NCBI GenBank assembly: GCA_007693395.1
Contig: REDS01000094.1
Span: 1-49,824, forward strand
Direction: 5' to 3'
DNA length: 49,824 nt
Source: Balneolaceae bacterium
Lineage (GTDB): Bacteria; Bacteroidota; Rhodothermia; Balneolales; Balneolaceae
The position numbers were made by a program, and so were the translations under genes. Below the pieces are notes generated by a model. It was not told the DNA's origin, searched no databases, and worked only from the letters and a program-made list of their open reading frames with translations. Each line of letters opens with the position of its first letter. Position 1 is the first letter of the stretch. Shown piece after piece: positions 17,981 to 26,649 of this stretch.

Positions 17981-18394
17981 CTAATTGAATAGAAAAAGTG
18001 AATTTCTTCTCTGTTGTGATGTCGGCTCTGCATCAAACATTTGGCGCCGAATGGCATTGTTGTAATCTGTAACACTTAAGGGAAAATTTCCCGCTCCGTG
18101 AAAGTCGAAATTGAGCCTGTTTCTTATTATGCCTGCTCCAAAATGCAGAATAAAGAGCGTTGGTTTATTGTCTACATCAATAAGATTTCGTTGTGTTAGG
18201 GCTGAATGAAAGAGGGTATTGGTTTGAATTGAAATATCGTAATCGGAGAAGAACATTTCCGGGGTTAGCCTCACATCTATTTCCTGAATAATTTGAGATG
18301 AATCTATCTCATCAACAGAAACCCTTAGCTGTGCAAAACCATCAGAAAGGCTGATCATGAAAAACAGGCCTGCAAAAATGGGTTTCATTTTCAT
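17981..18394 (-). CDS. Small exported protein of unknown function inside the paa operon
   Basis: I do not recognise this 137-residue protein. It has a signal peptide (MKMKPIFAGLFFMISLSDGF, likely cleaved after AFAQ-like GFAQ). A beta-rich mature part of about 115 residues follows, containing LRVSVDEIDSSQIIQEIDV, FILHFGAGIIRNRLNFDFHG and a basic, Gln/Arg-rich end. There are no cysteines after the signal and no catalytic motif. Its ATG directly abuts the paaD stop codon, so it is translated with the operon. A cytoplasmic catabolic operon rarely carries a periplasmic passenger. It may have been inserted, or it may be linked to outer-membrane uptake. Confidence 0.65.
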   Translation of the reverse strand: MKMKPIFAGLFFMISLSDGFAQLRVSVDEIDSSQIIQEIDVRLTPEMFFSDYDISIQTNTLFHSALTQRNLIDVDNKPTLFILHFGAGIIRNRLNFDFHGAGNFPLSVTDYNNAIRRQMFDAEPTSQQRRNSLFLFN

Positions 18395-18928
18395 CTATAT
18401 ACATTTAAAATGTTCAAAGGGTTGTTTGCAGTCATTACAATAATGCTGAGATTTACAGGCTGTTGAGCCAAATTCGCTTTGAAGTTCGGTATTCAAAGAA
18501 TCACAGTAGGGGCAAGGTACTATTTTTTGGGAGCCTTTTAAATTGGTAAGAAAATCCGAATCACGTTCTGTTTTTTCCGGCGGAGCAATTCCATACTCTT
18601 TGAGTTTAAATTTAGCGCCATCAGTCATCCAGTCGGTAGTCCAGGCCTCTTTGAAATCGGTGATAATAGCTACATTTTCAAGCCCTTTTGCTTTCAGTTT
18701 TAACGCGATATCCTTTTCAATTGCATTCATTGCCGGGCAACCAGAGTAAGTTGGGGTAATTACCACATTAATTCCGTTCTTACTAACATGAACTTCTCGC
18801 ACAATGCCCATCTCAACAACATTTAAAACGGGGATTTCCGGGTCACTAACTTCTTCCAGATAGCTCCATATTTTCTCTTTTGATATAGATGTTATTGCGG
18901 CCATTTCTGAGCTATTTCCATTCTGCAT
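18395..18928 (-). CDS. paaD: Phenylacetyl-CoA epoxidase accessory subunit PaaD
   Basis: A 177-residue protein of the MIP18/SufT-like family needed for maturation or function of the PaaABCE epoxidase. The N-terminal domain has SYLEEVSDPEIPVLNVVEMG and VVITPTYSGCPAMNAIEKDI, with the conserved DPEIP and cysteine. A C-terminal zinc ribbon (about 138-175) has CPYC, then CKSQHYCNDC. The ATG at 18928 has GAGGAG 11 bases upstream and overlaps paaC by 17 bases. The ATG at 18904 is an alternative without such a site. It is the third gene downstream of paaA. Confidence 0.95.
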   Translation of the reverse strand: MQNGNSSEMAAITSISKEKIWSYLEEVSDPEIPVLNVVEMGIVREVHVSKNGINVVITPTYSGCPAMNAIEKDIALKLKAKGLENVAIITDFKEAWTTDWMTDGAKFKLKEYGIAPPEKTERDSDFLTNLKGSQKIVPCPYCDSLNTELQSEFGSTACKSQHYCNDCKQPFEHFKCI

Positions 18929-19700
18929 CGGGGTATGATCTCCTCAAAAACTGCATTTGTGCAAGCAGATGCCCCAGGTGTTCTGTATGCCGGCCACTTC
19001 TTGCTCCTGTGAACATGTACTGCTCGTAATCAGGCAGGGTAAGTGTTGCCTCAGTAAGAGTTGAGTTTACGAAACTTCGCCATTCAGGCCGCCATTTTGT
19101 TACGTCACTATAAAGATTATGCTCAATGGCGGCTTCGAAAGCTTTATCAAGTTCAAACATTTCCCCTGTGTACATCCAGAGTTCATTAAATGCATTTTGG
19201 ATGCGACTTTTACTTTCGTTGGTACCGTCTCCCAGGCGTAAAACCCACTCTCTGCTGTACCTAAGGTGATATTTGATCTCTTTGAAATGTTTCTGTAGCA
19301 TACCGTTGAACTGTTCCTCTTCAACTATTTCAATCAGTTCTTTGTACAAAAAGTAGCTAAAGAGGCTGAATAGAAACTGGCGGGTTATGGTAAATGCAAA
19401 GTCACCCTTTGGAAGCTCTGTGAGTGCAATATTCTTGAAATCAATATCATCTCTGAAATAGGCGAAAAAATCTTCGTCGGGTTTATTATCAAGCTTGGCA
19501 GCATACTCATAGAGAGCTGAAGCGTGGCCTATCATATCCAGTGCAATGTTTGCCAGGGCGAGATCTTCCTCAAGTTCCGGCCCATGCCCCGCCCATTCAG
19601 AAAGCCTGTGCCCAAGTATTAAACGATCATCAGCAAGCCGCAAAAGAATTTCGACTAATGCTTCCTGTCTGGTTTGTGGTATGGTATCGAACGTGCTCAT
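18912..19700 (-). CDS. paaC: Phenylacetyl-CoA epoxidase structural subunit PaaC
   Basis: A 262-residue ferritin-like subunit that pairs with PaaA to build the heterotetrameric core of the ring 1,2-phenylacetyl-CoA epoxidase. Characteristic segments are LILGHRLSEWAGHGPELEED, ANIALDMIGHASALYEYAA, ALTELPKGDFAFTITRQFLF and HLRYSREWVLRLGDGTNESK. PaaC lacks the catalytic di-iron set of PaaA. It lies between paaB (59 bases upstream) and paaD (overlapping). Confidence 0.96.
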   Translation of the reverse strand: MSTFDTIPQTRQEALVEILLRLADDRLILGHRLSEWAGHGPELEEDLALANIALDMIGHASALYEYAAKLDNKPDEDFFAYFRDDIDFKNIALTELPKGDFAFTITRQFLFSLFSYFLYKELIEIVEEEQFNGMLQKHFKEIKYHLRYSREWVLRLGDGTNESKSRIQNAFNELWMYTGEMFELDKAFEAAIEHNLYSDVTKWRPEWRSFVNSTLTEATLTLPDYEQYMFTGARSGRHTEHLGHLLAQMQFLRRSYPDAEWK

Positions 19701-19759
19701 TTTGTTAGTCTTGGATCAAGAGCCCTGAGAATCTCATAACTCAGAACTAATTCTATAGT

Positions 19760-20065
19760 CTATTTTCTTTTCTTTACGGCTCTCGGTACACTGTAAAACT
19801 GAGGGTGCCTGTATGCTTTGTCGTTTGCGGGGTCGAAAAATGGCCCCCTGTCTTCCGGTGAAGATGCAGTGATTTGATCTGATGGAACAACCCAGATGAC
19901 AATTCCTTCATTTCTGCGTGCATATGTATCCCTGGCATTTAATAACGCCATCTCTGCATCGGGGGCGTGTACACTGCCCGCATGTTCAAAAGGTTTGCCA
20001 TCAGAAGGCTGATAGAATACCTCCCAAAGCGGCCATTCAGTAGTGTGTGTTGATGATTCAGTCAT
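19760..20065 (-). CDS. paaB: Phenylacetyl-CoA epoxidase subunit PaaB
   Basis: A 101-residue subunit that bridges PaaAC heterodimers in the epoxidase. Family hallmarks are WPLWEVFYQPSDGKPFEHAG, SVHAPDAEMALLNARDTYAR and RNEGIVIWVVPSDQITASSP. The length matches known PaaB proteins closely. It starts 35 bases after paaA ends, in the same operon. Confidence 0.96.
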   Translation of the reverse strand: MTESSTHTTEWPLWEVFYQPSDGKPFEHAGSVHAPDAEMALLNARDTYARRNEGIVIWVVPSDQITASSPEDRGPFFDPANDKAYRHPQFYSVPRAVKKRK

Positions 20066-20100
20066 AGATTAGTTTTGTTCAATTTCACATATCTGCCGTT

Positions 20101-21039
20101 CTAAGAAGCCTTTTCAAGTTCTCTTTTTCGGGCATATTCTTTTGCGGCTTTTCTAACCCATTCACCTTCTTCGTATGCTTTTCTACGTGCTTTCATGCGC
20201 TCACGATTCATTGGGCCATCGCCTTTTACCACACTCCAGAATTCATCCCAGGGGATATCACCAAATTCCCAATGGCCGGTCTCTTCGTTGTAGGTCAGAT
20301 CAGGATCAGGAAGTGTTATTCCGATCGCCTCAGCCTCCATTACAGTGCGATCTACAAAGTGCTGGCGAAGTTCATCGTTGGTTTTTGTTTTAACACCCCA
20401 TTTAATGAGTTCTGCACTGTTTGGAGAGTCAGTATCATGAGGGCCAAACATCATTAACGTAGGCCACCACCAACGATTTACAGCATCCTGGGCCATTCTT
20501 TTTTGTTCAGCAGTTCCACTCGCCATTTTTGCAAGCATTTCATACCCCTGCTTTTTATGGAAGCTCTCTTCTTTACAGATTCTAAGATTTGCACGAGCAT
20601 ACGGTCCATACGATGATTTTGCGAGCATCGTCTGGTTTACAATTGCGGCACCATCAACCAGCCATCCAATCACGCAGATGTCTGCATATGTAAGAGTAGG
20701 GTAGTTGAAAATGCTGGAGTATTTTGCATTACCGTAGATGTAATCTTCAATCAAATCTTTACGCCGCACACCCAGCGTCTCAGTTCCACTGTAGAGGTAG
20801 AGCCCATGACCGGCCTCATCCTGCACTTTTGCAAGCAGAACCATTTTTCGTTTCAATGATGGTGCACGGGTTATCCAGTTACCTTCCGGCAGCATGCCAA
20901 CAATTTCAGAGTGTGCGTGCTGGCTCATCATCCTGACTAGTTGCTTCCGGTAACGTTCAGGCATCCAGTCTTTCGGTTCGATTGTTTCGCCGTTGTCAAT
21001 CCGTTTTTGGAAATCGTCTAACTGTTTTTGGGTATCCAT
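20101..21039 (-). CDS. paaA: Phenylacetyl-CoA epoxidase catalytic subunit PaaA
   Basis: The 312-residue catalytic di-iron subunit of phenylacetyl-CoA 1,2-epoxidase, which commits phenylacetyl-CoA to aerobic ring opening. The iron-ligand segments are present: [20 protein letters not shown] carries an E-x2-H and [20 protein letters not shown] another E-E-x2-H. The signature [18 protein letters not shown] also appears. It is the first gene of the minus-strand paa operon; its promoter should lie in the 200-base gap up to 21242. The electron-transfer reductase gene paaE is not in the window, so electrons must come from a reductase encoded elsewhere. Confidence 0.97.
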   Translation of the reverse strand: MDTQKQLDDFQKRIDNGETIEPKDWMPERYRKQLVRMMSQHAHSEIVGMLPEGNWITRAPSLKRKMVLLAKVQDEAGHGLYLYSGTETLGVRRKDLIEDYIYGNAKYSSIFNYPTLTYADICVIGWLVDGAAIVNQTMLAKSSYGPYARANLRICKEESFHKKQGYEMLAKMASGTAEQKRMAQDAVNRWWWPTLMMFGPHDTDSPNSAELIKWGVKTKTNDELRQHFVDRTVMEAEAIGITLPDPDLTYNEETGHWEFGDIPWDEFWSVVKGDGPMNRERMKARRKAYEEGEWVRKAAKEYARKRELEKAS

Positions 21040-21172
21040 AAAAGCGCTTTTTTGAAAAGATAGCGAATATTTTGTTTCAAATATGTAAACAGGAATATAT
21101 GGATTTCAGTTCAAAGGAGAGATAAAAAGAAACCTCTGTTTGGCGGTATTTATCGTTAGGCAATTTTCTGTG

Positions 21173-21238
21173 TTGACAAAATGCTTTCAAATGAATAGCG
21201 TTTAACAGGAAATGAATGTTTAAATCATCGCAGGAGGT
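21173..21238 (+). promoter_or_regulatory. Candidate promoter and strong ribosome binding site for the unknown gene at 21242
   Basis: TTGACA (21173-21178) is a perfect -35 hexamer followed after 17 bases by TAGCGT, a weak -10 match. AGGAGGT (21232-21238) is a full Shine-Dalgarno match with only 3 bases before the ATG at 21242. That is unusual in this window, where most starts have weak or no such element. The promoter part is tentative; the ribosome binding site is clear. Confidence 0.5.
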
Positions 21239-21241
21239 ATC

Positions 21242-21964
21242 ATGGAATATGCATCGAAGCTTTCTCTACAATTATTCACCAAAGTTCAGGATGATTTTGA
21301 AAAAAGACAGTACATCATTCTGAGTGAACTGAAGAAAATTTCAACACAGTTTCAGTATTATAAAATATACCCTCATCTAAGCGAATTGATTGAAATTCAC
21401 AAAACTCTTAAAGATATCATCGCAAGGCTAACAGATTTAAAGAGCAAATTTCCGAAGAGAATTGGAAAAATTGACTGGGTAAATCGTACCATTGAGCATG
21501 AGGTGGTTTTTGTGGATGGAACGGATCTTACAGCAGTAGTAGATCTAATTAAGTGGGCGCTTCCGGCTATCGAAAAAGTGATCAGTGAAGGGATTGCTAT
21601 ACATGAATTTGTTGAGAAAGATCTCTCCGTTGAGCATGTTGGCATACTTCCAACCTACAAAGATGAAGGCTATTTTTTTGTGCCGGATAATGAAAGCAGG
21701 AAACTCAATCTGTTTCGATTTGAACTCTCCCTCTTTAAAAGTTCAGAAGATGAATACAGATCACTTAAGACGCGCTTGTTAAAATCACTCGAACAGGGGC
21801 GGGCACACTACTCACCTGGATCGATAAAACTTGAGCTGATAAAAGAGGAGAAAGAACTGCCAAATCCCGCTACCTACGCTTTTGATACTCGGCTTGATTT
21901 CTCATTTCAACAAACAATTTTACCGATTGCAAAACGCAAATTGATGAGAGCGATCTATCAGTGA
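21242..21964 (+). CDS. Conserved-looking soluble protein of unknown function
   Basis: I do not recognise this 240-residue protein. It has no signal peptide or membrane helix. Residues 1-75 look helical and coiled-coil-like (FTKVQDDFEKRQYIILSELK, HKTLKDIIARLTDLKSKFP). The middle has alternating strands and helices (DWVNRTIEHEVVFVDGTDLT, LIKWALPAIEKVISEGIAI), and the C-terminal part is charged and beta-rich, ending TILPIAKRKLMRAIYQ. It is flanked by the divergent paa operon and the DUF354 gene about 100 bases downstream. The strong Shine-Dalgarno site suggests high translation. No function is proposed. Confidence 0.75.
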   Translation: MEYASKLSLQLFTKVQDDFEKRQYIILSELKKISTQFQYYKIYPHLSELIEIHKTLKDIIARLTDLKSKFPKRIGKIDWVNRTIEHEVVFVDGTDLTAVVDLIKWALPAIEKVISEGIAIHEFVEKDLSVEHVGILPTYKDEGYFFVPDNESRKLNLFRFELSLFKSSEDEYRSLKTRLLKSLEQGRAHYSPGSIKLELIKEEKELPNPATYAFDTRLDFSFQQTILPIAKRKLMRAIYQ

Positions 21965-22068
21965 GTTTCATTCAGTTATTCTTTATTTTCAATAAGAGAA
22001 GAAAAAAACAGTTACTTTCTGGCTGAGAGAACCCCCTGAAAATTAATGTGCTAAGTATACTAAACTGA

Positions 22069-23109
22069 ATGAAATTTTTATTCGACATCGGGCACCCGGC
22101 CGATGTGCATTACTTTCGGAATACCATAAATTTCTTACAAGATAGGGGACATGCAGTAAGGATTTATGCTCGCGATAAAGATGTAACTCACAAGTTACTT
22201 TCTGCATACGGATTTGAATTCGTCAGTAAGGGCAGAGGCGGCAGGCTGATATCCGACAGGCTTACATACACTATCAAGAGTTTGCAAAAACTGCATGAGG
22301 GCGTTTCGGATTTCAATCCGGATATTTGTGTGAGCCATGCTTCACCCTATCTCGCTATGATGGCTCGGTTGCATGGGGTTCCAAACATCATGTTTAATGA
22401 TACAGAACGTGCTGCGCTCTTTAAAACCGTACTCCGCTTTTTCAAACCGGAGGTCTACTCACCCGATTCTTTCACTGAGGCTGATGAAAATCGGCAAAAA
22501 CTGGTTCCATCCTACATGGAGCTGGCATATCTGCACCCCGATCACTTTAATCCCAACGAAAAGATAAAAGAGATGACCGGTGAAAATTATATACTGCTAC
22601 GGTTTGTGGGAAATCATGCCACGCATGATCTTGGCTATCCCGGTATTACAGATGATCAAAAACGAGAGATGGTAGAAAGGCTGAAACATTATGCAACGGT
22701 GTGGATTTCTTCCGAAGAGAGTTTACCCGATGACCTTCAAGCCTATCGTTTACAAGTTTCTGAAGAACAAATTCATGATGTTATTGCCTTTTCCCGGTTG
22801 GTGATGGGGGGAAGCGGCACAATGAGCTCTGAGGCTGCCATGCTGGGTGTACCGGCAATATTTGTGAATAACAACCGTCTTGGCTACATCAACGAATTGG
22901 GTGATACCTATGGATTGGTATATCGTTACAGAAACAGAAAGCCGGAACGTGAAAATGCCTTACAGAGAGCAGCTAAAATTTTAGAGGACAAACACACCGA
23001 AAAATATGCAGAGCGGCGAAGGAAAATGCTGGCTGATAAGCAGAATATGACCCGGATTATGCTTGATATCATCAGCCAAAAAGCTGTTGAACTCGGCAAA
23101 GAGGTTTAA
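22069..23109 (+). CDS. DUF354 GT-B-like protein
   Basis: A 346-residue protein of the DUF354 family, which has a GT-B-like two-Rossmann fold related to UDP-GlcNAc 2-epimerases and glycosyltransferases. The hallmark start is FLFDIGHPADVHYFRNTINF, with a glycine-rich second-domain motif RLVMGGSGTMSSEAAMLGVP. Archaeal and bacterial members lie in surface-glycan loci, but no activity is established that I know of. The downstream membrane protein gene starts 4 bases after its stop. A GT4 gene follows on the other strand, consistent with envelope glycan work. Confidence 0.82.
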   Translation: MKFLFDIGHPADVHYFRNTINFLQDRGHAVRIYARDKDVTHKLLSAYGFEFVSKGRGGRLISDRLTYTIKSLQKLHEGVSDFNPDICVSHASPYLAMMARLHGVPNIMFNDTERAALFKTVLRFFKPEVYSPDSFTEADENRQKLVPSYMELAYLHPDHFNPNEKIKEMTGENYILLRFVGNHATHDLGYPGITDDQKREMVERLKHYATVWISSEESLPDDLQAYRLQVSEEQIHDVIAFSRLVMGGSGTMSSEAAMLGVPAIFVNNNRLGYINELGDTYGLVYRYRNRKPERENALQRAAKILEDKHTEKYAERRRKMLADKQNMTRIMLDIISQKAVELGKEV

Positions 23110-23113
23110 CCCA

Positions 23114-23620
23114 ATGAAAACCGTACTGAAACGCACTCTTTATGTTGTTGTTCTGACTCTTTTCTATTTCACAGTTTGGAGCAGTGTTCGCGGCTGGGTT
23201 ACCACTTATACAGTTTTGCCCCAGGTTGAGTTAGCCAAAGAATATTGCAACAAAACCATTTATGTTGATCAAAACAGGCCTACGTCCACAATTATCCACG
23301 TGTATAATGAGCGTAACGAGCAGTATGATACCATTTACTATACAACACCAGCCGGATTTTACCTGCTTTTCGGGCTGGTTTTTGTGATTTTATTTGGCGG
23401 TGCTGCTATTTACTACAAAGTTCTTCTGGGATACCACCTGGGTTTTTGGATTCTAAGCATAATTTCGATGATGCCAGGCTTCTGTATTCACCCTTTATTT
23501 TTCCATGTATCGAATCTTGGTATTATTTATCTCACTCCGTTTGTAACCTTTTTGGTAATTATTTTTTTGATGTCGCCTAAATTATTAACGGCTTTCAAAA
23601 TCAGCGATCAGCAGAAATAG
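23114..23620 (+). CDS. Small multi-pass membrane protein of unknown function
   Basis: A 168-residue protein from the ATG at 23114, chosen because it sits 4 bases after the DUF354 stop; an in-frame ATG at 23063 would overlap that gene deeply. There is one N-terminal helix (TLYVVVLTLFYFTVWSSV) and a short extracytoplasmic loop of about 45 residues (LPQVELAKEYCNKTIYVDQN). Three hydrophobic stretches follow from about residue 73 to 155. No family is recognised. Its 3' end overlaps the convergent glycosyltransferase gene by 20 bases. It is likely a partner of the DUF354 protein, by position only. Confidence 0.65.
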   Translation: MKTVLKRTLYVVVLTLFYFTVWSSVRGWVTTYTVLPQVELAKEYCNKTIYVDQNRPTSTIIHVYNERNEQYDTIYYTTPAGFYLLFGLVFVILFGGAAIYYKVLLGYHLGFWILSIISMMPGFCIHPLFFHVSNLGIIYLTPFVTFLVIIFLMSPKLLTAFKISDQQK

Positions 23621-24683
23621 AATTTAAGAAATCTGTGGTTTGATCTATTCCACTTTTGATTGAATATGCTTCAACAGTTTTGTGGCTGTGTTTGAATTTC
23701 TCTTTTATGGAAGAATAGTTGTTAAACACATATTCAATTTTTTCCTGAAGTTCAGCCACATTATCCGGTTCAAATAAGAACCCGTTTTCGCCGTCGATGA
23801 TATACTCTTTAATCCCGCCGGTATTGGCTGCAATTACGATACAACCTGAAGCGATTGCCTCGATGCCAATAAGGCCTAAAGGTTCTTCGCGTGAAGGGAA
23901 GAGTACAATTTTTGATTTACTGAAAAGTGCAGCCAGTTCATCATCAGTAATTCTTTCATGTATAATCATAATATCAGAAAGATTCTGAGTGTGAATAGTA
24001 TTTAAGAGTCTGTTTTTTAGAGCCCCGTCAGTATATAAATGGATTTTCAAATTATTCTGAATGTAGAATGATTTATTAGAATGTTGTGCTTTAAGAATCA
24101 GATCAACCCCCTTTTTCCAAATAGCAGAGCCAGCAAAGCTAATATCGATAGTTCGTTCATTCTCCCTCAAATGAAATAGCTCAGCGTTATAACCGGGCGT
24201 AATTAGTGTTGATTTTAACCCATATTCCGACTGAATTACTTTCTGCATAAAATTGCTGTTAGTCACAATAAAGTCACTTTTTTCGAGAACATATTTTGTG
24301 AGGCGGAAATAAATTCCCTTGTTTTTTGAAAAGTCGTTCGCGCTTCCGTGAACATAGCATACATGCTTGATTCCATGCATTTTTTGCAACGCAGGAATTA
24401 AGATGCCGGGCAGAAGTTCGCCATGGGAGTAAATTACATCGTAGCTTTTTGCTTTGTATAAAAATTGGGGCAGAAAAGACCAGATTAATGCAAGTAACTT
24501 CAGGAGGCTCGATAAGGCATTGCCGGTTCCAAGATCAGATTTAAACCAACGGTAGTAGAGATTATATACAAGGCCAACTTCATCATACTTCTGCTTCAAT
24601 CCTTTATGGATATTCTTAACAAAAATCTGGTGTGTTGGATTTTTTTTTGTTGGATAACTATTTGTGGCGATAAGTATTCGCAT
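23601..24683 (-). CDS. Family 4 glycosyltransferase
   Basis: A 360-residue GT-B retaining glycosyltransferase. The N-terminal acceptor domain begins RILIATNSYPTKKNPTHQIF and has IYSHGELLPGILIPALQK. The C-terminal donor domain has the NNL-K-typical middle and the E-x7-E nucleotide-sugar motif LFPSREEPLGLIGIEAIASG, followed by GGIKEYIIDGENGFLFEPDN. It is predicted to transfer a sugar from a nucleotide donor to a lipid-linked or surface glycan. Donor and acceptor are not deducible. It is a single gene convergent with the small membrane protein and divergent from the polyprenyl synthase. Confidence 0.92.
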   Translation of the reverse strand: MRILIATNSYPTKKNPTHQIFVKNIHKGLKQKYDEVGLVYNLYYRWFKSDLGTGNALSSLLKLLALIWSFLPQFLYKAKSYDVIYSHGELLPGILIPALQKMHGIKHVCYVHGSANDFSKNKGIYFRLTKYVLEKSDFIVTNSNFMQKVIQSEYGLKSTLITPGYNAELFHLRENERTIDISFAGSAIWKKGVDLILKAQHSNKSFYIQNNLKIHLYTDGALKNRLLNTIHTQNLSDIMIIHERITDDELAALFSKSKIVLFPSREEPLGLIGIEAIASGCIVIAANTGGIKEYIIDGENGFLFEPDNVAELQEKIEYVFNNYSSIKEKFKHSHKTVEAYSIKSGIDQTTDFLNSISADR

Positions 24684-24839
24684 CAGAAAAACATCGGAAA
24701 ACAGCTTATAGTTACATTCTTCAATAGTAAGAAGGTACTAATTTTGATTTCAATTAATACCGTTTAACTGGACGCCATTTAGTATTGAATAGACAACTGA
24801 CCTACTATTTTAGTATCTTTTCGATTAACATAAACAGAC

Positions 24840-25817
24840 GTGCTATTGGACTTTTTAAAAACCTACGCAACACTCATTGAGAGTGAAATTCATCAGCTTA
24901 ACCTTCCGGAAACACCTAAAACCCTTTATGAGCCCCAGCGTTACATTCTTGCAAGCAAGGCGAAACGCGTGAGGCCAATGCTAACCTTAATGGCAACGGG
25001 GATGTGCGGAGAATCCATAGAAAAAGGCATTCCTGCAGCGCTTGCGGTTGAGTTGGTACACAACTTTAGTTTGATTCATGATGACATTATGGATCAGGCA
25101 GACAGCAGGAGAGGGAGTGAAACGGTTCACATAAAATGGGATGAATCTACAGCAATACTTTCCGGGGATGGCATGCTTATACAGGCAATGATTCAGCTCC
25201 ATTATGTAGCAGATAATGTTGATCACAAGAAATTGAGCCGAGTATTTCTTGAAGGCATCAATAAAGTATGTGAGGGTCAGGCTCTGGATATGGAATTTGA
25301 AAATCGCCTCAATGTAACCCCCGATGAATACATGGATATGATATCTGGTAAAACGGGCGCGTTGATTTCAGTTTCTCTGGTGATGGGAGGTATTTGCGCA
25401 AAGGCGGATCAAAAAAAACTTGAAGCGTTGAGTGAAGTTGGCTATTCCTTGGGCAGGGCATTTCAGGTACAGGACGATATTCTGGATGTAATTGCTGATC
25501 CGGAAAAGTTTGGAAAAAAGAAGGGCGGCGACATATATGAAGGAAAAAAAACCTACCTCATGTTAAAACTCCTGGAGCGTTGCAATAAAGAAGATGGAAA
25601 ATGGTTAATCAACTGTCTTGAAAACAAGGCAATGAACCAAGATGACGTATTGAGAGTCATAAACTTATATGAGAAATACGGAATTATAGATGATGCCGAA
25701 TCTTTAATGAAGACTTACTATTTGAAAGCTGAAAAAGCCCTTGAAATATTTGAAGAAACCAAATATAAAGGAGATCTTTTACAGCTAATTAATTTCTTAA
25801 AAAATCGTGAATTTTAG
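24840..25817 (+). CDS. Trans-isoprenyl diphosphate synthase
   Basis: A 325-residue all-trans polyprenyl diphosphate synthase that condenses isopentenyl diphosphate with an allylic diphosphate. The product could be geranylgeranyl or longer, such as the quinone side chain. Both aspartate-rich motifs are present: HDDIMDQADSRRG (DDxxD at 81-85) and FQVQDDILDV (D212, D213); the chain-length-determining residues just before the first motif are LVHNFSLI. The start is a GTG at 24840; no upstream ATG fits. It begins an operon with bamD, nadD and the LD-carboxypeptidase. Confidence 0.93.
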   Translation: MLLDFLKTYATLIESEIHQLNLPETPKTLYEPQRYILASKAKRVRPMLTLMATGMCGESIEKGIPAALAVELVHNFSLIHDDIMDQADSRRGSETVHIKWDESTAILSGDGMLIQAMIQLHYVADNVDHKKLSRVFLEGINKVCEGQALDMEFENRLNVTPDEYMDMISGKTGALISVSLVMGGICAKADQKKLEALSEVGYSLGRAFQVQDDILDVIADPEKFGKKKGGDIYEGKKTYLMLKLLERCNKEDGKWLINCLENKAMNQDDVLRVINLYEKYGIIDDAESLMKTYYLKAEKALEIFEETKYKGDLLQLINFLKNREF

Positions 25818-25821
25818 TTTG

Positions 25822-26640
25822 ATGCGTACTACTTTACTATTACTCCTTGCAGCCTCTTTTACTCTTTTATCCTGCCGAAGTCAGGATCTTATCCGCCCGG
25901 GTGATACACTCGAAGTTGCATTCGAAAAAGCCATGAACCAATTTGAATTGGGTAACTACGGCGATGCTGCAAGGGCATTTGAAACTGTAATATCTATAGG
26001 AAGGGGTACAGAGATTGGTCAGGATGCACAATTCTATCTCGCTGAAACCTATTTTAATGACAGAAGATTTCTGCTTGCTTCTTCAGAATATAACAGATAC
26101 GTGCAATTTCATCCAAATTCACCCCGCAGGGAAATTGTAGAATTTCGTGAAGCGAAATCATACTACAATCTTAGCCCCCGATTTAAATTGGACCAAACGT
26201 ACACAAACAGAGCTATTGAACGCTTTCGCTTATTCAATTCGCGCTACCCGAACTCTGACCTTCGCGAAGAAGCAGCTACCCTTATTACTGAATTGAGGGA
26301 TAAATTAGCACGAAGAGATTTTAATGCCGCTGAATTTTACATGAGAACCCGTCAGTATAATTCAGCAGCAATTTATTATGGCCTTGTGATTGATCAATTT
26401 CCGGAATCATCATGGGCTGAGAGAGCACTTTTAAGGCAAATTGAAGCCTATTTCTTGTTTGCTGAAAATAGTGTTGAGAGAAGGCAGGAGGAGCGGTACG
26501 AAAAAGCTCTTGAGAGCTACAGCAGATACCTTCAGTTGTTTCCTCAAGGAGAAAATCGCAGCCGTGCTGAAGAATTATATGACAGGATAAATCGTGGACT
26601 GGAAAGTGTACGAAACAGGTCAGTGGCTCAATCAAACTAA
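25822..26640 (+). CDS. bamD: Outer-membrane assembly lipoprotein BamD
   Basis: BamD is the essential TPR lipoprotein of the BAM complex that folds outer-membrane beta-barrels. From the ATG at 25822 (272 residues) there is a lipoprotein signal with lipobox LLSC (mature cysteine about residue 18). TPR repeats follow: FEKAMNQFELGNYGDAARAF, DAQFYLAETYFNDRRFLLAS, NAAEFYMRTRQYNSAAIYYG and YEKALESYSRYLQLFPQGE. A GTG at 25807 is in frame but would overlap the previous gene and spoil the signal. The start is 4 bases after the synthase stop. Such a lipoprotein supports a Gram-negative double membrane. Confidence 0.9.
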   Translation: MRTTLLLLLAASFTLLSCRSQDLIRPGDTLEVAFEKAMNQFELGNYGDAARAFETVISIGRGTEIGQDAQFYLAETYFNDRRFLLASSEYNRYVQFHPNSPRREIVEFREAKSYYNLSPRFKLDQTYTNRAIERFRLFNSRYPNSDLREEAATLITELRDKLARRDFNAAEFYMRTRQYNSAAIYYGLVIDQFPESSWAERALLRQIEAYFLFAENSVERRQEERYEKALESYSRYLQLFPQGENRSRAEELYDRINRGLESVRNRSVAQSN

Positions 26641-26649
26641 TAGAAGGCG

